DNA of 60,000 nt from Owenia fusiformis (Eukaryota; Annelida; Polychaeta; Sabellida; Oweniidae), in contig CAIIXF020000011.1 in the NCBI GenBank assembly GCA_903813345.2, positions 9,584,842-9,644,841 on the forward strand, in the 5' to 3' direction. Below the pieces are notes generated by a model. The model was not told the origin of the DNA, ran no database searches, and worked only from the letters and a program-made list of their open reading frames with translations. Every line of letters begins with the position of its first letter. The first letter of the stretch is position 1. Shown piece after piece: positions 1-11,835 of the stretch. The position numbers and the translations under genes are program-made.

Positions 1-452
1 GTAATTGTACGTTTTCCGCTTACCAAATATCACACGAAGATGTAATTGTAACAACAGAACATGAATAATTATATTAATTCGATGTCATTTCTGATTCCTT
101 TGTTTAAATCGGTATATTAGGGACAAATATTGACAAAATTACATTTTTGTGGCAGATTTCGAATTCATTTGTGTTCATGCTAAACTATTGGACAGCCGAG
201 CACCAAGAATGCCATTGCAGGTGGAGTATGAATATGTTGATCATCGACTGGAACATACTAGCTATTCTGTAGAATATCCAAACCAATAATCTACCCCAAA
301 TCCTAACATGCCTTCCTAATTAAGTTTGGACTTACCGCCATTGTTCAGCTATAATGCGTTGTAACCTCGTTTTGAATTACGCGAGTCGCAGTCCGTGGCT
401 TCGCCCTCGTTTTGCTTATCCCCCGTGAATATTGTGGCGCGAAATGCAAATG
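1..452. other. No recognisable feature
   Basis: AT-rich sequence with no convincing reading frame, RNA gene or repeat boundary. Confidence 0.5.
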
Positions 453-545
453 TGATATCACGCGGATATGGGTGAGATAAACGATATCACACGCATATGA
501 GTTTGATAAACGATTTTCTGGAAAATATCACACGGATTTCAATAA
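453..545. repeat. Short imperfect tandem repeat (about 31 bp)
   Basis: Three diverged copies of a motif of the form GATATCACACGSATATG followed by GATAAAC are seen at about 453, 484 and 527. A similar ATATCACACGA occurs near position 27. It is short and imperfect and probably part of a larger decayed repeat. Confidence 0.45.
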
Positions 546-828
546 TATCAGAAATATCAATAGCTGTTATTGTGCAGATAACACATTAATCGTGGGATAA
601 ATAGAGATTATACCACTCTAAGTCCAATTACAGTTGTATAACATGGGTCTATAACAACGATATACAGTGGAGAGTGGTATATCGTCATCGTATACAACTC
701 CTCCGTATACACTCCAGCGTATACCACTGTAGAAGTGCATTCTGGGAACTAATGAATAAAAAAATCATGAAAATTTTCATGATTTCCTAGAATCAAGTGA
801 CGTCATAAATGGAACTTAGAGTGGCATA
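546..828. other. Intergenic, palindromic GTATAC/CGATATAC words
   Basis: Positions 640-730 are rich in short palindromic words (GTATAC, CGATATAC, TATATCG) around ACTCC/GGAGT. No gene is seen. Confidence 0.35.
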
Positions 829-1532
829 ATAAGATTATATAATGGTTCATTCTGTATATCGTGCATTTTATACTCTCGTGAGAATATATTCAAACATGAC
901 CGTGCTCTATTCGAATTTCTCAACCAATCAGAATGCAGCATAGCCAATATAGAACGTTCTCTAATTCTCCATAGATGCACGACCATGCTCTATTCAATCT
1001 GCAATTTGCATTGTTTTGAGTGACGTCACATCTCAGCTGCACATCTGGGGCTCTGTCCGGGGATAGCTGTTCTTTTTTACTCCCTCCGTAACTACTGTAA
1101 CTATTTAACTACATAGTTTGCATACACCGTATAAAATCTAAAACGGGGAGTAAAATAGAACAGCCCAAACAAATTCTAAAATTTTTCCGGCCGACTTCAG
1201 AATCTTGACAGCATGCGTATTCTTCCTTCATGCCCGTTCCACAGACACGGCTTTTACTAATTTTTATGTTTGAATCGGAATAAATAATGATAGGCCATTC
1301 AATATGGTGAAATTCAGCACTCGTTGGACAGAATGTTAGTACAAATGCACTCACCTTCGGTTCGTGCTTTGTACAACATTCTGTCCAACTCGTGCTGAAT
1401 TTCACCATATTGAATGGCCTATCATTATTTATTCCTTAAATATATTCACTCGTTCGCTACGCTCACTTGTGAATATATCATATACTCACTCGAGTATAAA
1501 CACGATATACAGAAAGAACCATTATATAACCT
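829..1532. repeat. Foldback repeat with outer arms of about 65 bp
   Basis: The stretch at about 829-895 (TAATGGTTCATTCTGTATAT...) is the reverse complement, with mismatches, of about 1470-1532 (...ATATACAGAAAGAACCATTA). The right arm is preceded by a small palindrome built around ACTCGTTCGCTACGCTCACT at about 1447. A second, much better hairpin (1276-1437) sits inside. This looks like a non-autonomous foldback or MITE with a nested insertion. Confidence 0.6.
1276..1437. repeat. Near-perfect hairpin nested in the larger foldback
   Basis: About 68 bp starting GGAATAAATAATGATAGGCC is repeated as its reverse complement at about 1365-1434, separated by a loop containing CACCTTCGGTTCGTGC. Both arms still match closely, so it is younger than the surrounding foldback. 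Confidence 0.8.
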
Positions 1533-1704
1533 CATATTATCCTATATGAGGTTCAGGATATTGGGATTATCCCGAGGCAAATATAATATATTTGCCCGGT
1601 GATTTTATTCCAAGATTTGCCCGAGGGCCGCAGGTCCCGAGGGAAAATATATTATATTGGCCAAGGGATAATCCCAATATCCTGAATCGACTATAGGATA
1701 ATAT
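1533..1704. repeat. Foldback with arms of about 70 bp
   Basis: The left arm carries TTCAGGATATTGGGATTATC and the right arm carries its reverse complement GATAATCCCAATATCCTGAA (from about 1666). The centre is GC-richer, with CCCGAGGGCCGCAGGTCCCGAGG. Confidence 0.75.
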
Positions 1705-1990
1705 GTTTATCCCATACCAATCTTGGTCATCTGGTTCACATTGTTCAATCGTGGAAATATTTTAGAATATTCATGTCCAGTTTTGTTTTCTTGGTCGTGG
1801 GCGGATTTCCTGTTCTCTCACATATTCCCACATTTATTTTCTCGAATTTTTGATTGATTAAGTGGATGCTCCTTTCCTTTTTTAAACCATCAAACAGATC
1901 CCGATTGTCTGTGTTTTCTCCATTGTCGTTTACAGTCATTACGCGAACGTTACAAATTATGAACAAATATGCTAGCGGCGATTATGACGT
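1705..1990. other. No recognisable feature
   Basis: Open frames on both strands here are short and overlap one another. None resembles a known protein. Confidence 0.4.
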
Positions 1991-2300
1991 AGCGGGCAGA
2001 TATACTATATCTGCCCGCTCGGAGCGGGACGTAAAGCTATATTTGCCCGCTGATGAAAATATAAGTTTTTACAAACCGGCTTTATGTACCTGTAACACGT
2101 CTAAGTATGGGATAAAGTGAATTATTACACTTAGTGTACTTAGTGTACTAAAAGTATAATAACATTAAAAAATAAATTTGATATTTATTGGCAAAATGAA
2201 TATCCGGAGGATATCGTAACGATATACTCCGGGCGGAGGATATCGTGACGATATACTCCGGAAAACCCAATATGCGGAGGATATTGTGACGATATACACC
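1991..2300. repeat. Cluster of short perfect palindromes
   Basis: A palindrome GCGGGCAGATATACTATATC...TGCCCGC lies at about 1996-2020. At about 2203-2300 there are three head-to-tail copies of a self-complementary unit with GGAGGATATCGT on the left and ACGATATACTCC on the right. A further half-copy (TTGTGACGATATACTCCG) occurs at about 2975, just after the 28-bp minisatellite. Confidence 0.65.
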
Positions 2301-2314
2301 TGCAATCTGCAACC

Positions 2315-2495
2315 TATATTTCGGCGTCGTTTCGGCACCAATTCAACGTTGAAAAATCGTCGATTTTCGACGTCGTTTCAGCGATAAACGAGCAGAAACA
2401 TTCGACGTCGAAACAACGTCAAAATCAGTGTTGAAATGGCGTCGAAATTCATCGTCGATTCAACGTCGATTTGGTGCCGAAACATCGTCGAATAT
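2315..2495. repeat. CGACGT-rich foldback
   Basis: The left end TTTCGGCACCAATTCAACGT reads as the reverse complement of the right end ACGTCGATTTGGTGCCGAAA. The interior is packed with CGACGT/ACGTCG words (for example TTCGACGTCGAAAC). It is strikingly CpG-rich against an AT-rich, CpG-poor background. Confidence 0.65.
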
Positions 2496-2815
2496 GTTCA
2501 AAATTAGTTACAGCAAAAGCTTGTATATTATTATTATTATTTTGGATTTGTGTTGAAATAGCTGGTTGTGAAAACCAATCGTGTAGGATGTTAAGGTTGT
2601 TTATTATTATTGTTTATTTGTTATTCATTCATTCGTTTGCAATCCCATTTTGGATTGAAACACTTTGCCATTGGAAGTAATTCTTATAATCTAGTGAATT
2701 TTGAATATATACAGTAGTAATAATAATAAAAAATGAACATTTTTAGTATTGTACTGTATTATGTTGTTTTATTTACAATTTACGATATTTTACAATATAT
2801 TGCTATAGATTCACA
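2496..2815. other. No recognisable feature
   Basis: AT-rich. A 69-codon open frame on the plus strand is hydrophobic but has no recognisable family. Confidence 0.35.
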
Positions 2816-2977
2816 CAGTTACACTCAGTCGTTAGCATTCATGCAGTTGCACTCAGTTATTAACATTCAGGCAGTCGCACTCAGTCATTAGCATTCAGGC
2901 AGTTGCACCCAGTCATTAGCAGTTGCACTCAGTCATTAGCATTCAGGCAGTTGCACCCAGTCATTAGCAGTTGCATT
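2816..2977 (+). repeat. 28-bp minisatellite with a 28+20-bp higher-order unit
   Basis: The unit is CAGTTGCACTCAGTCATTAG followed by CATTCAGG (28 bp). Three full copies (2816-2899) are followed by a 20-bp truncated copy, a full copy, another 20-bp copy and a partial copy. The last four therefore form a 48-bp repeat, which suggests slippage of a paired unit. Confidence 0.85.
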
Positions 2978-3097
2978 GTGACGATATACTCCGCTTGTTG
3001 ATTTCCCGCCAAATTGACTCTATTTGGCATGAAATTCATTTTGCAATGATATTATACATTTAGTACACTTCTTGTAAGTGTAGGATAATAAGAACAT

Positions 3098-3235
3098 CCT
3101 ATGATTTTTTTTCAGAATATCATTTTAATCTACTCGGTGATATTGATATATGCACTCGTTCGCTTTGCTCTCTCGTGCAGATATCAATATCACCTCGTAG
3201 ATAAAAATGATATTCCTCAAAATCATAGGATATCC
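3098..3235. repeat. Hairpin with arms of about 62 bp
   Basis: The left arm begins CCTATGATTTTTTTTCAGAA. The right arm is its reverse complement with mismatches and ends at AAAATCATAGG (about 3229). The centre (about 3153-3178) is CACTCGTTCGCTTTGCTCTC, close to the centre words near 1447 and 18315. Confidence 0.75.
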
Positions 3236-3439
3236 TATAAATATAGAACTGGCCCGGTAAGGTGGTAATAATATAAAATTCTGATGTGCATTATATTTCA
3301 AAGACAATTTATCTGAAATACAATAGTATTGCACAGTCAACCAAAGTTTTGAACATTGAATCCTATTAAGAGGTGATTTAAAAGATATCCAGGTTTTTAC
3401 TTTTTGCAGGTTTGTCAAAGTCATTTCCAGGTGTGATAT

Positions 3440-4010
3440 TGTCCACAAGACATGGGCTACACAAAATAACACATGGAACTGTTGAATGACTAAGGCAACT
3501 TATATGTAGAATTAGGCCAAGCAAATGGGCTCATAAAAGGCCCAAACATCCCCAAAATTGCAACAGTTTTTAAATTAGTCTTATATTATGTATTGATATC
3601 AGTTGAAAAACATATCAAAAATGTAGAAAAATGTATGCAGTGGACAAATATGAAATTTCACTTCCTAGGTACCCCCTACAACCCTACCCCAAAATTGAGT
3701 ATTGGTAGGAAACAATTTTTCCTTCCCAAATGGAATACTTTAGTCAAGTATTCAAGCTTTATTATGATAGACCACATATTCACAAATAATTAAAATATTA
3801 TTTTAACCATTTTTGAGACCAGTAATTGGTCATTTGACCCCAAAGTATAACAAAATAGGCCACAAAACAGGCATGTTTTCACATATCTATTTAGATATTT
3901 TAGGATCAGTTAGTCAGAAAAGCATGAAAAAAATCATGGTGTTACATATTTATATGAACTTCATATTTGGTGAGTGTCAGAATTCTAACGTGTATACTTA
4001 GGAAGAAAAA
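3440..4010 (+). repeat. Left arm of a diverged long inverted repeat
   Basis: This segment is similar to the reverse complement of about 7320-7860, for example ATTGATATCAGTTGAAAAAC then CATATCAAAAATGTAGAAAA. Both arms can encode the peptide ISVEKHIKNVEK, but only as a by-product of nucleotide similarity. The arms are diverged and carry indels. The outer limits are unclear. The pair may be the ends of an old element of about 4.4 kb. Confidence 0.65.
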
Positions 4011-4934
4011 AATTATTTCATTTTCATAGTTTTGCCCCGCCTACTATAGGGGAGACTATAGTTTTGATGACTAACTCCCAAAATGCATCACATTTGTATT
4101 AGAGTTGACATCTAAATCATTTATATAGGATTGTCATCATCTAAAGTTTTGTGACGGTTTATACCTTATTAGTTGCACCAGGTGAAATGTTAAGGTGACC
4201 TCACTTGTATTTGATGAATAATTACATATCACCACTCTGATATTAGGGTATTCGATAACTTATCTAAATAATGTAAGTTGTAGTTTCTGTGGAATTTAAT
4301 ATTGTTTAAATTATTATTTACAATCCGCAATTACAGAATTTAAATTCATCAGATAAATAAATCATTACATATTAAGAGTACATTACTTTTGAACTATAAA
4401 ATTGGATGTATAATGCTGTAGAAACGAATTTATGGTTATTAAACGGAATTTAAACTGATAGAGCACATTTAAATCTCAGATATCTGGGGAGTCTTTCATT
4501 TATATAATTTCAGTACGTAGGAATGATGGTAAATCTGTCTGTCAGGTTGGAAAACATTGAGTGTACATGTGCTACATTCAGAATCGGATGCAGATATTGT
4601 GATTGTGAAAACTGCAATGCAAAGTGTCCAAACCTCAAATACAGTATACTCATACAGATCTCCTTGTGCTTCTCATTTATCATGCATAAAACACAAACTT
4701 CAACATTTTCTTCAAACCTGAACCAAAAGCAGCAACCCAAGAATCAAAATGTTGGAATATAAATGAAATAAGATTGTCTTCGGAAAAAGTGGTCTGTGAC
4801 AATATTTTGTTTATCTTTTCTGGGGTGTGACAACGCATTCAGGTTATATATGGCATAGACAAGAAGCTATCATTGAGGCAGATAGAAAAGAGTGAGTTCT
4901 TGAGAAAACAAGCGGTTGTTTTTAAATTATCAAA
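4011..4934. other. No recognisable feature
   Basis: AT-rich. Two opposite-strand open frames overlap at about 4510-4762 and neither resembles a known protein. Confidence 0.4.
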
Positions 4935-5415
4935 GCACTGGTGATCCGATCAATTACGCTTCTTACCGAAACGGGTCAAATATCTAAACGTCGAAGGCAC
5001 GATATTTCTTTCTTTTTTTTTCACTCGTTGTAGGCAGAATCCCCACGATGTTTTTTTCTCACAATCGTGTATCAGTATCATATGTTTTAGAAATGTACAT
5101 GTTTGCGCAAAAATAGCTCAGAAGACAACAGAATTGTTGATTTAATTCCTTACATAAACGGTGGCAGTTCAAAGTGAGATCTTAACTGTTTATCAAAATA
5201 CCGTTTATGTAACTTAAGTAAGGAAGTAAATCGACGATTCTGTTGTCTTCTGAACTATTTGTCCGCAAATATGTACATTTTTTAAACATATAATACTGAT
5301 ACATGTTTGTGATAATTCTGCCTACAACGCATGAAATAAGGAAAAAAGAAAAATCATATCTTCGATGTTCCGACATTTTGTTACAACGTAATCAAGTGGA
5401 AAACCAGTGAAATGC
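4935..5415. repeat. Foldback with arms of about 230 bp
   Basis: The inner parts of the arms match well: GTTGTAGGCAGAAT at 5028 against ATTCTGCCTACAAC at 5316, and CAGAAGACAACAGAATTG at 5119 against its reverse complement near 5235-5255. The match continues outward with lower identity to CACTGG (4937) and CCAGTG (5404). The loop is about 30 bp. It is probably a non-autonomous DNA element. Confidence 0.75.
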
Positions 5416-5813
5416 AAGTAACTCTGTCATTGCAGATCGAGGAACATGCTCTTTTGTCAATTTATGGTGGAAAAATGGTGAAACCCTAAATGAACTTAGG
5501 CTTCAAAAATTCTATTAAAAGAGAGCAGCAAGATATGAATTATTGCAGCCCCGTGTTCTTCCTCCAACTTCTGATGCTGCGGAAAACAACAATTATAGAG
5601 TATACCATCAGATCCAGGAGTGGAAGGGAAATAAACTGCTGGGAAAAAAGCAACGAAACGTTTGTTCCCATTGCCTAAATGCAGCTCCCCTCTCTCAGAG
5701 ATCATCCATTGTGTGTGTTAGGCATATTTTACTTCTATGAAGTAGGTATGCAAAGGCATTTGTGCAAATACCTCCATAACTGATCATGAAAATGATGATG
5801 ACTAAATAATGAA
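5416..5813. other. No recognisable feature
   Basis: Overlapping short open frames on both strands at 5490-5740. None is recognisable. Confidence 0.35.
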
Positions 5814-6070
5814 CACTGGCGGATCTGGGGGGGGGGCTGGGGGTTCGGGCCCCCTTGGGCGGGCCAAGAATAAAAATTGGGACCAAAAAAGGCCTTAAGG
5901 CCCTAAAAAGTGGGCCTTTTTGGTCATAAGAGGGCCTTTTAAGGCCTTATTTTTTTATTTCAGGCCAAATTTTGAAGAAAATGGGCCTCAATATTTCAAA
6001 ATTTGGGCCCACTTTAGGGGTTTAGGGGCCCAAAATTTTTTTTCGCTTATTTAATCAGCATTATTTTTTG
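5814..6070 (+). mobile_element. hAT-like terminus followed by GGGCC-rich DNA
   Basis: CACTGGCGGATCTGGGGGGG at 5814 is typical of a terminus common in non-autonomous hAT-like repeats of invertebrates (CASTGGCGGATC...). It runs into about 240 bp rich in GGGCC and GGCC words. No matching right terminus was found, so this is probably a truncated copy. The family assignment is from general knowledge of such ends. Confidence 0.45.
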
Positions 6071-6352
6071 CTCTCTATAAGTAAGACAAATATATATGAA
6101 GGTTAAGATTACAAAATTAAGGCAGCATTTTTGATAATGAACATAACATAATCGAGCCATGCCCTGTATAAAGACCAGGGATTTACCTTAACTCAGTAGT
6201 ATTTATTAACGGAGAAACCTTTTCCTCATTTTTTATTAAATTTCATCTTGAAATCCAACATTCTTCAGTTGAACTTCTTCATTTCATTTCTCAATATCAC
6301 TGTGTGGTTAAGAACACGGTAGTCAAAAGTAACTCTTTTTCCTTAATACAGG

Positions 6353-6898
6353 GCGAGCCAAAAACGTATCCCAAACAAATCTTAATAACCCAGTCCAGTC
6401 ATCCTGCATGGATTTAGTGTCATATTTGGCAGAATTGAGCCTTGGTCAATGTATTATCAATCTACCCAGTCTCAGTGGTCTATCTCTGGTGGTCACGATT
6501 TTTATGGCCATTTTATACCATGCCATGAAATATGAGTGTCATGCCTGGAGGCCAACTTGAACGTATCGTACGTAGTTGTTCAAATCAGGAGCATAAAAAT
6601 CTTGTGTCATGGCTCTCATCTTCATTCTTATCTCTTGTTTCAAGTGTTGTTAGTATAGAAAAAAGGTCCACAGATAATAAAAAATGGTGGTATTGATGTC
6701 CAGTCAGTTAGGCACATTGCGATATTTTGAGCATATTTTGTAAATGGCCATAAAATCGTGACTATTAAGGATAGATCAATGACACTTAGTAGAATGAAAG
6801 AACATTGAACAAGGTAATTGTGCCAAATATGATGTCACACCCATGCTGAATGACTGGGTTATTAACAAACATTTGGTTGGGTTACCTTTTTGGCTCAT
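6353..6898. repeat. Inverted repeat with arms of about 160 bp
   Basis: The left arm (6353-6517) starts GCGAGCCAAAAACGTATCCC. The right arm (6741-6898) ends GGTTACCTTTTTGGCTC. They share AATAACCCAGTC, CATATTTGGCA and CACGATTTTTATGGCCAT, with small indels. The spacer (6518-6740) has no gene. It is a likely MITE or foldback. Confidence 0.7.
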
Positions 6899-7319
6899 AT
6901 TAATAAACTGATGTCAGGGACAGGGATATTTAACATTTTGTTGCCTTTTCAAGGATATTTTTAGACCACCGATTGTACTTAATTTCTAACAAATCGTTCT
7001 CTCTTTTACCAGAAAAGGTATATTATATATCAAATTGAATTTAAAAGGAAAAAACATTTGATAATTTAGCAGTTATGAACTAAAAGTAGGGCCCCCCCCC
7101 CCCCCTATATTTCACCTGGCATTTGCTGTTTTTTCTACTTTTTTTTTACATAATCCTTTCCTGAAAACATCAAAAAACTGTTTTCAGGACAAAATAAGCC
7201 TTTACAAATAATTTAGTTGTGCTATTGAGTTCAAATATGACATATCTTGGAAGTAATTAAACAAAAGCAAGGTCACCCCAAAAAGGTATGTGGTAAAATA
7301 TTGAAATTTCAAATATTAT
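6899..7319. other. No gene; poly-C tract
   Basis: A run of about 16 C follows GTAGGG at about 7087. The rest is AT-rich and unrecognised. Confidence 0.4.
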
Positions 7320-7860
7320 TTTCACCCTCAATATCCACTTAATGACCCTGATACTTATCAAATACAATGGTCAGGTGTATAATAACCTCCTTGATTTTTT
7401 TCATGCAATTCTGATGAATAGATACAGAAATAAATACATTGTTATATTAAATTCAGGCTATTTGATGGCCTATTTTCAGATATTTGGGGCTAGAAATGCC
7501 AATTATTGCACTCAAATAGTTGGTTAACAATTTTTAGTTGCTCTTATGTCAGTAAACTATCATAATATTACTCGTTTAGTTGAGAAGAGCATCCCATTTT
7601 GAAATAAAAAAATATTTACAATCCCATACTCAAATTTGGAGGGGGGTACCTAGAATGTGACATTTCATATTTGTCCACTGCATATATTTTTCTACATTTT
7701 TGATATGTTTTTCAACTGATATCAATATACAATATAAGCCTAATTTAAAAACTGTTGCAATTTTGGGGATGTTAAACTTCCATTTGCCTAGCCTAAATGT
7801 AATTAACCTTTTATGAGATAACTTGCCCTTACACGGGTTGCATTTTACAAATTCAAATGC
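7320..7860 (-). repeat. Right arm of the diverged long inverted repeat
   Basis: The reverse complement resembles 3440-4010 (GTTGAAAAACATATCAAAAA is shared). It is diverged with indels, so the element is old. The region between the arms holds a foldback, a hAT-like end and another inverted repeat, none of which encodes a transposase. Confidence 0.65.
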
Positions 7861-10800
7861 ACCTGCTGAATTACCCAAATGCGAGTAGGTAGTTACCAGT
7901 TTCACAACCAGGTGGCTGATTCGGGTCAATTAACATGGCGGGTATATAAGAAAGTTCCCTTAAACTAGAATATTATCAATTTAAGTGGCTCAATTTTCAT
8001 ATAACCCTTATGCGTCTGATACTTATACTAATGAAAATATGTCCAGTAAAGCAAAATATTATCTGTCCACTAAAAGAAAAGATATTTCATTTTTTGTGAT
8101 TTTATAGCATTGGGTCTATGGGGAATCTCCCCGAGCTAGAAGTCACATTTTCAAAGAAAATTAATTTTTCAAAGTTGATAAACACTTTTTAAAACCACAT
8201 TTCTAGATGTAATTTTACATGTAGATTTCAAATATGACATTACTTTGACTGAATTTTGAATTTTAATGACGTAAATCAAGATTATTTCTACTCGCATCTG
8301 GGTTATTGAACACTTTTAATATAGAATGCAAGCTGTATATGTACATTGAAAGTTTAAAGTATTTGCTGACTTTACAGTCCCCAAGTAGAATTTGAGAGTT
8401 TCATTTGTTTACTATGTCATGACTTTGAAATTTATTTTAGAGATTTTTGAAATAAAAGTTTTTGAAATAAAAGTAGTCAGCTTTTAATTTCTCAAATTTC
8501 AAATTTCCCGCCATTTTTTAAATAAAAGTTGAAATTTTATTTCATCAAATATTTCACTATGTACACAGTGCAAGAAAATATTATCTTTTTAAGACCAGTA
8601 TAAAGATTGAACAAAGGACACACTATTTCAATTATAAAATCTCATATCTGATGTGCCAATCCAATATTTTAGCATATCGAAAATATTTTGCAACCAAAAC
8701 CAATGACATGTGGACTGTCTAAACAGATTAAAAGGATGATTATATTATGTTTTTAATATTATTGTACCATTGGATTCAATGAGAACTAAAATTTTGAAAT
8801 GCATTCTTCCCTGAACCACTTCCATGCATGATTCAGTTCATTGCTCGCTTATCTTTCAACCAATTTTCTTAATTTTGTCGGCAAAAAACAAGTGAGGATG
8901 AATACTATGCGTTTGTGTAAGTGTGACCTCTAAAAATTAGTTTTAAGTAAATTCACGATATTTTGAACAAAAGGTCCTTCAAAAAATTAATAAAAAGTTT
9001 CACATTTCACACTTTTATAACATTGGATAAGACAACGATATTAGCTCAAGTGGTTTAAACTTTATACACAAGAACTTTTACTGATTCAGACAATTTTAAA
9101 TAAACAAGGAAGTACAAAAGATCGGTAAATAAAATAAAGGATAGTCAATAGAAGACTTTTAATTTCCCCCCAAAGCAATATTTGGCTTCTGACGAACGGC
9201 GAGTTAACAAAACCAAAATGCGATTTCGGACACTCGCCCCCTGCTATTGAAAGCCCAGCGGTTAGTACTGAATTAATAATTGATTCGCATTAAAATGTCA
9301 CAAATATTAAATAACGTTTCCCTTAACTACATGAGCCTTTTTTACTAAACAATCCTATTTGAGTTGTTAACTACAAGCTCAATGACTGGTCACATGGTTA
9401 GTTTTGGTGCGCTATGTATATGGTGTCATGTTGACTCAAAGCTGTGTATTATCTTTGACAATCGACTACAATCCAACAAAATAATTGAAAATATGTAAGT
9501 ATCATAATCTCAATAAAGAACATTTAAGGAATTTTTTGATAACAATTTTGAAGCACGTCATTCATAAGAAACATGTTATTTCATTATTTGTGGTGCTAGA
9601 ACAAACTTTTCTATAGAGAAATATATTTGGTGAAATTCGATCTAATATTGGATAAATTACGTGATGTTCGGTAACGTTATTTACAACAATTGTTTTTCTT
9701 TTCTGGCTTGATTTAGAGTTTCAAATAGGGGTACATTCTTTCAAAAACTGGGTAAATCAGGTTCAGAGATTTAAAAAGCCTATAGGGAACGGAAAAGAGG
9801 AAAGATGGGGCCACATGTTAAGGAGATGGTGGAACAGATACATTTGTGAAAATTGCAATACCTGCACATTTTATAATCTTGTTCAAAATAAAGTATGAAG
9901 GCATGTGGAAATTTCCTTGCTTTTTCAGAAAAGTATCATCACATTGTCTTCTTTTATTGAATCTGGTAAGAGGTAAATTGTAACTCCAGGAAATGCTAAA
10001 ATTTCCTGAAAAACATTCAAAATGGACGTCTTTTCAATTTTCCAATGTTTTCTCCAAGTTTCTGTACAACACTTGAGTTAGTAATGGACCTTTTACAAAG
10101 TTTATTAAAAGAAGATAATGGGATGATTTCCTGAAAAAAACAAGGAAATGCACACAAGCCATCATACCTTATTTTTACCAGAAAATTACATGTGCTGCAG
10201 GTATATCAAATTTTCAAAAATGTTTTCGTTGCACCATTACCTTAAGCGTTACCAGTTACCACACACACAGAGTAGAGCCCCCCCCCCCTTAAAACGTTTG
10301 TTTCTTGCTTTGCCTCGTGAAGTGCAAAAAACGAACCCCAGACCCTATGGCAATGAAGCAGCTGTGTCGTGTAAATGATTGACAATTATACAGCTGCAGT
10401 CTATGATGTACATTGGAAAAGTACTTAATCATTAGGCTAATGTGGATGACTACGAAAGATCATTTATGATTAACAGACGGGACTATTTTCAGTGACTTCA
10501 CCAGAACATGTACTCTGGGTAGGACATGTAAACGTTCTTTGCCATATAGTGAATTAGATTTCTACGTGGGAGAATGCAAGAATGTTCAAGATTATGAAAC
10601 AGGTTTTAGGTATTCATGTTCTACATTAAATGGTACTAAACTTCATTCTTATGTTACATTGACTTTTAGGTTTCAAGATGTATTTTATTGTTCTATACAT
10701 TTGATGTACATTGTTTCTATTCTTTATTCTTCTTTAGTTCACTTGCTCTCAATACGTGATATCATTCATAAATAACATTAAAATCTTGGCTCTTTTCATA

Positions 10801-11759
10801 TTGTTTTGTCTTCTCTATCAGGAAAGTTCCAATTCCCATAAAGGAGGATTTTAAAGTCAAGTATATTCTACTTTATTACATAATCTACTTGCCTTTCTAT
10901 TGGTTCAAATGTTGGTTCCTTATGGGAACCGACATTTAACTCATTTTAGAGGAGGTTTAGGAAGTCCAGTAGATTTAATTTGATATTATCTTTAATTTGT
11001 TCATTATTGGTTCATCTATTTGGTAATTATGGGCAATTATTATTCGCCTCCTTTTTGGAATCTTCCCTGTGGAACTTTCCATTCTTTCAGACTATTCTTC
11101 AGTATCATCTCAGAAAATCATCCTCAGAACAGTTTTTACCACGGCACAACATACTGATTAAATTAAACTCACTGTAAAGATTGGATTTTGATAATGAAAT
11201 AATAAACGTAAACTTTTAGGAATTTTATGTTAGTTTTTTTTAACTGGGAATAAACTGTTTCAATTACCACTGGAGACAGAGATACGATCAATCAACTATT
11301 TACCTCAAAAAATTGAATCAAGAGACAATGACGTCTGATATGTGGTTTTGGACAGATATGATTTGAAAATACGTTTTATTGTAAACATTTACAAGTTCAC
11401 GTTGACAGTACTGTTTTGGCGACATCTCTAGAGATGTTAAATTAAGTGATAAATATTTTTTTAAGTTTTATAATTATTATTCATTATGTAATGATTGGTT
11501 TGGTTTTATTAATTGTAATGCCTTCTTGATCAGATTTAAAGACGCATATAGCTGATGTTCGTTACCATTCGTTTAAATATAGTACGCGAATGCTATATTT
11601 CACATGAACATATCTGCGTTTTCATAAAATGAGTTTCTCTTGTATATAAAACGGACCAAGTTAATTCTTTGGAAACCACTATATTGTGCAAATAGTCACA
11701 AAAGATTCACACTTAATGATTGAATGACTGACAAACATAATGGAAATTACAATTTCAAG
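7861..11759. other. Long stretch with no recognisable gene
   Basis: 3.9 kb of AT-rich DNA. Poly-C at about 10278 and homopolymer-rich stretches occur. Open frames reach at most about 80 codons (for example 10539-10775, 10980-11177) with no recognisable motif. I cannot identify any repeat family here without a library. Confidence 0.5.
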
Positions 11760-11835
11760 GACAAAGTATAAAATATAAGTATAAATAAGTATAAGTAATA
11801 TAAATTAGTAAGTAAGTATTTGTTTATTTCAGTGT
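11760..11835. repeat. Low-complexity TAAGTA-rich tract
   Basis: Irregular repetition of AAGTATAAATAAGTATAAGT and AGTAAGTAAGTA. It could be the simple-repeat tail of a minus-strand retroelement, because the following bases read TTTGTTTATTTCAGTGTCTC. Confidence 0.5.

Noticed and set aside
1109-1549. Two frames on opposite strands sharing EFHHIEWPIIIYS
   Set aside because: The shared peptide is produced by the near-perfect hairpin at 1276-1437 being read on both strands.
3593-3793. Conserved protein with ISVEKHIKNVEK (also 7630-7929)
   Set aside because: Similarity is explained by the inverted DNA repeat; one copy reads towards, and the other away from, the repeat centre with unrelated flanks.
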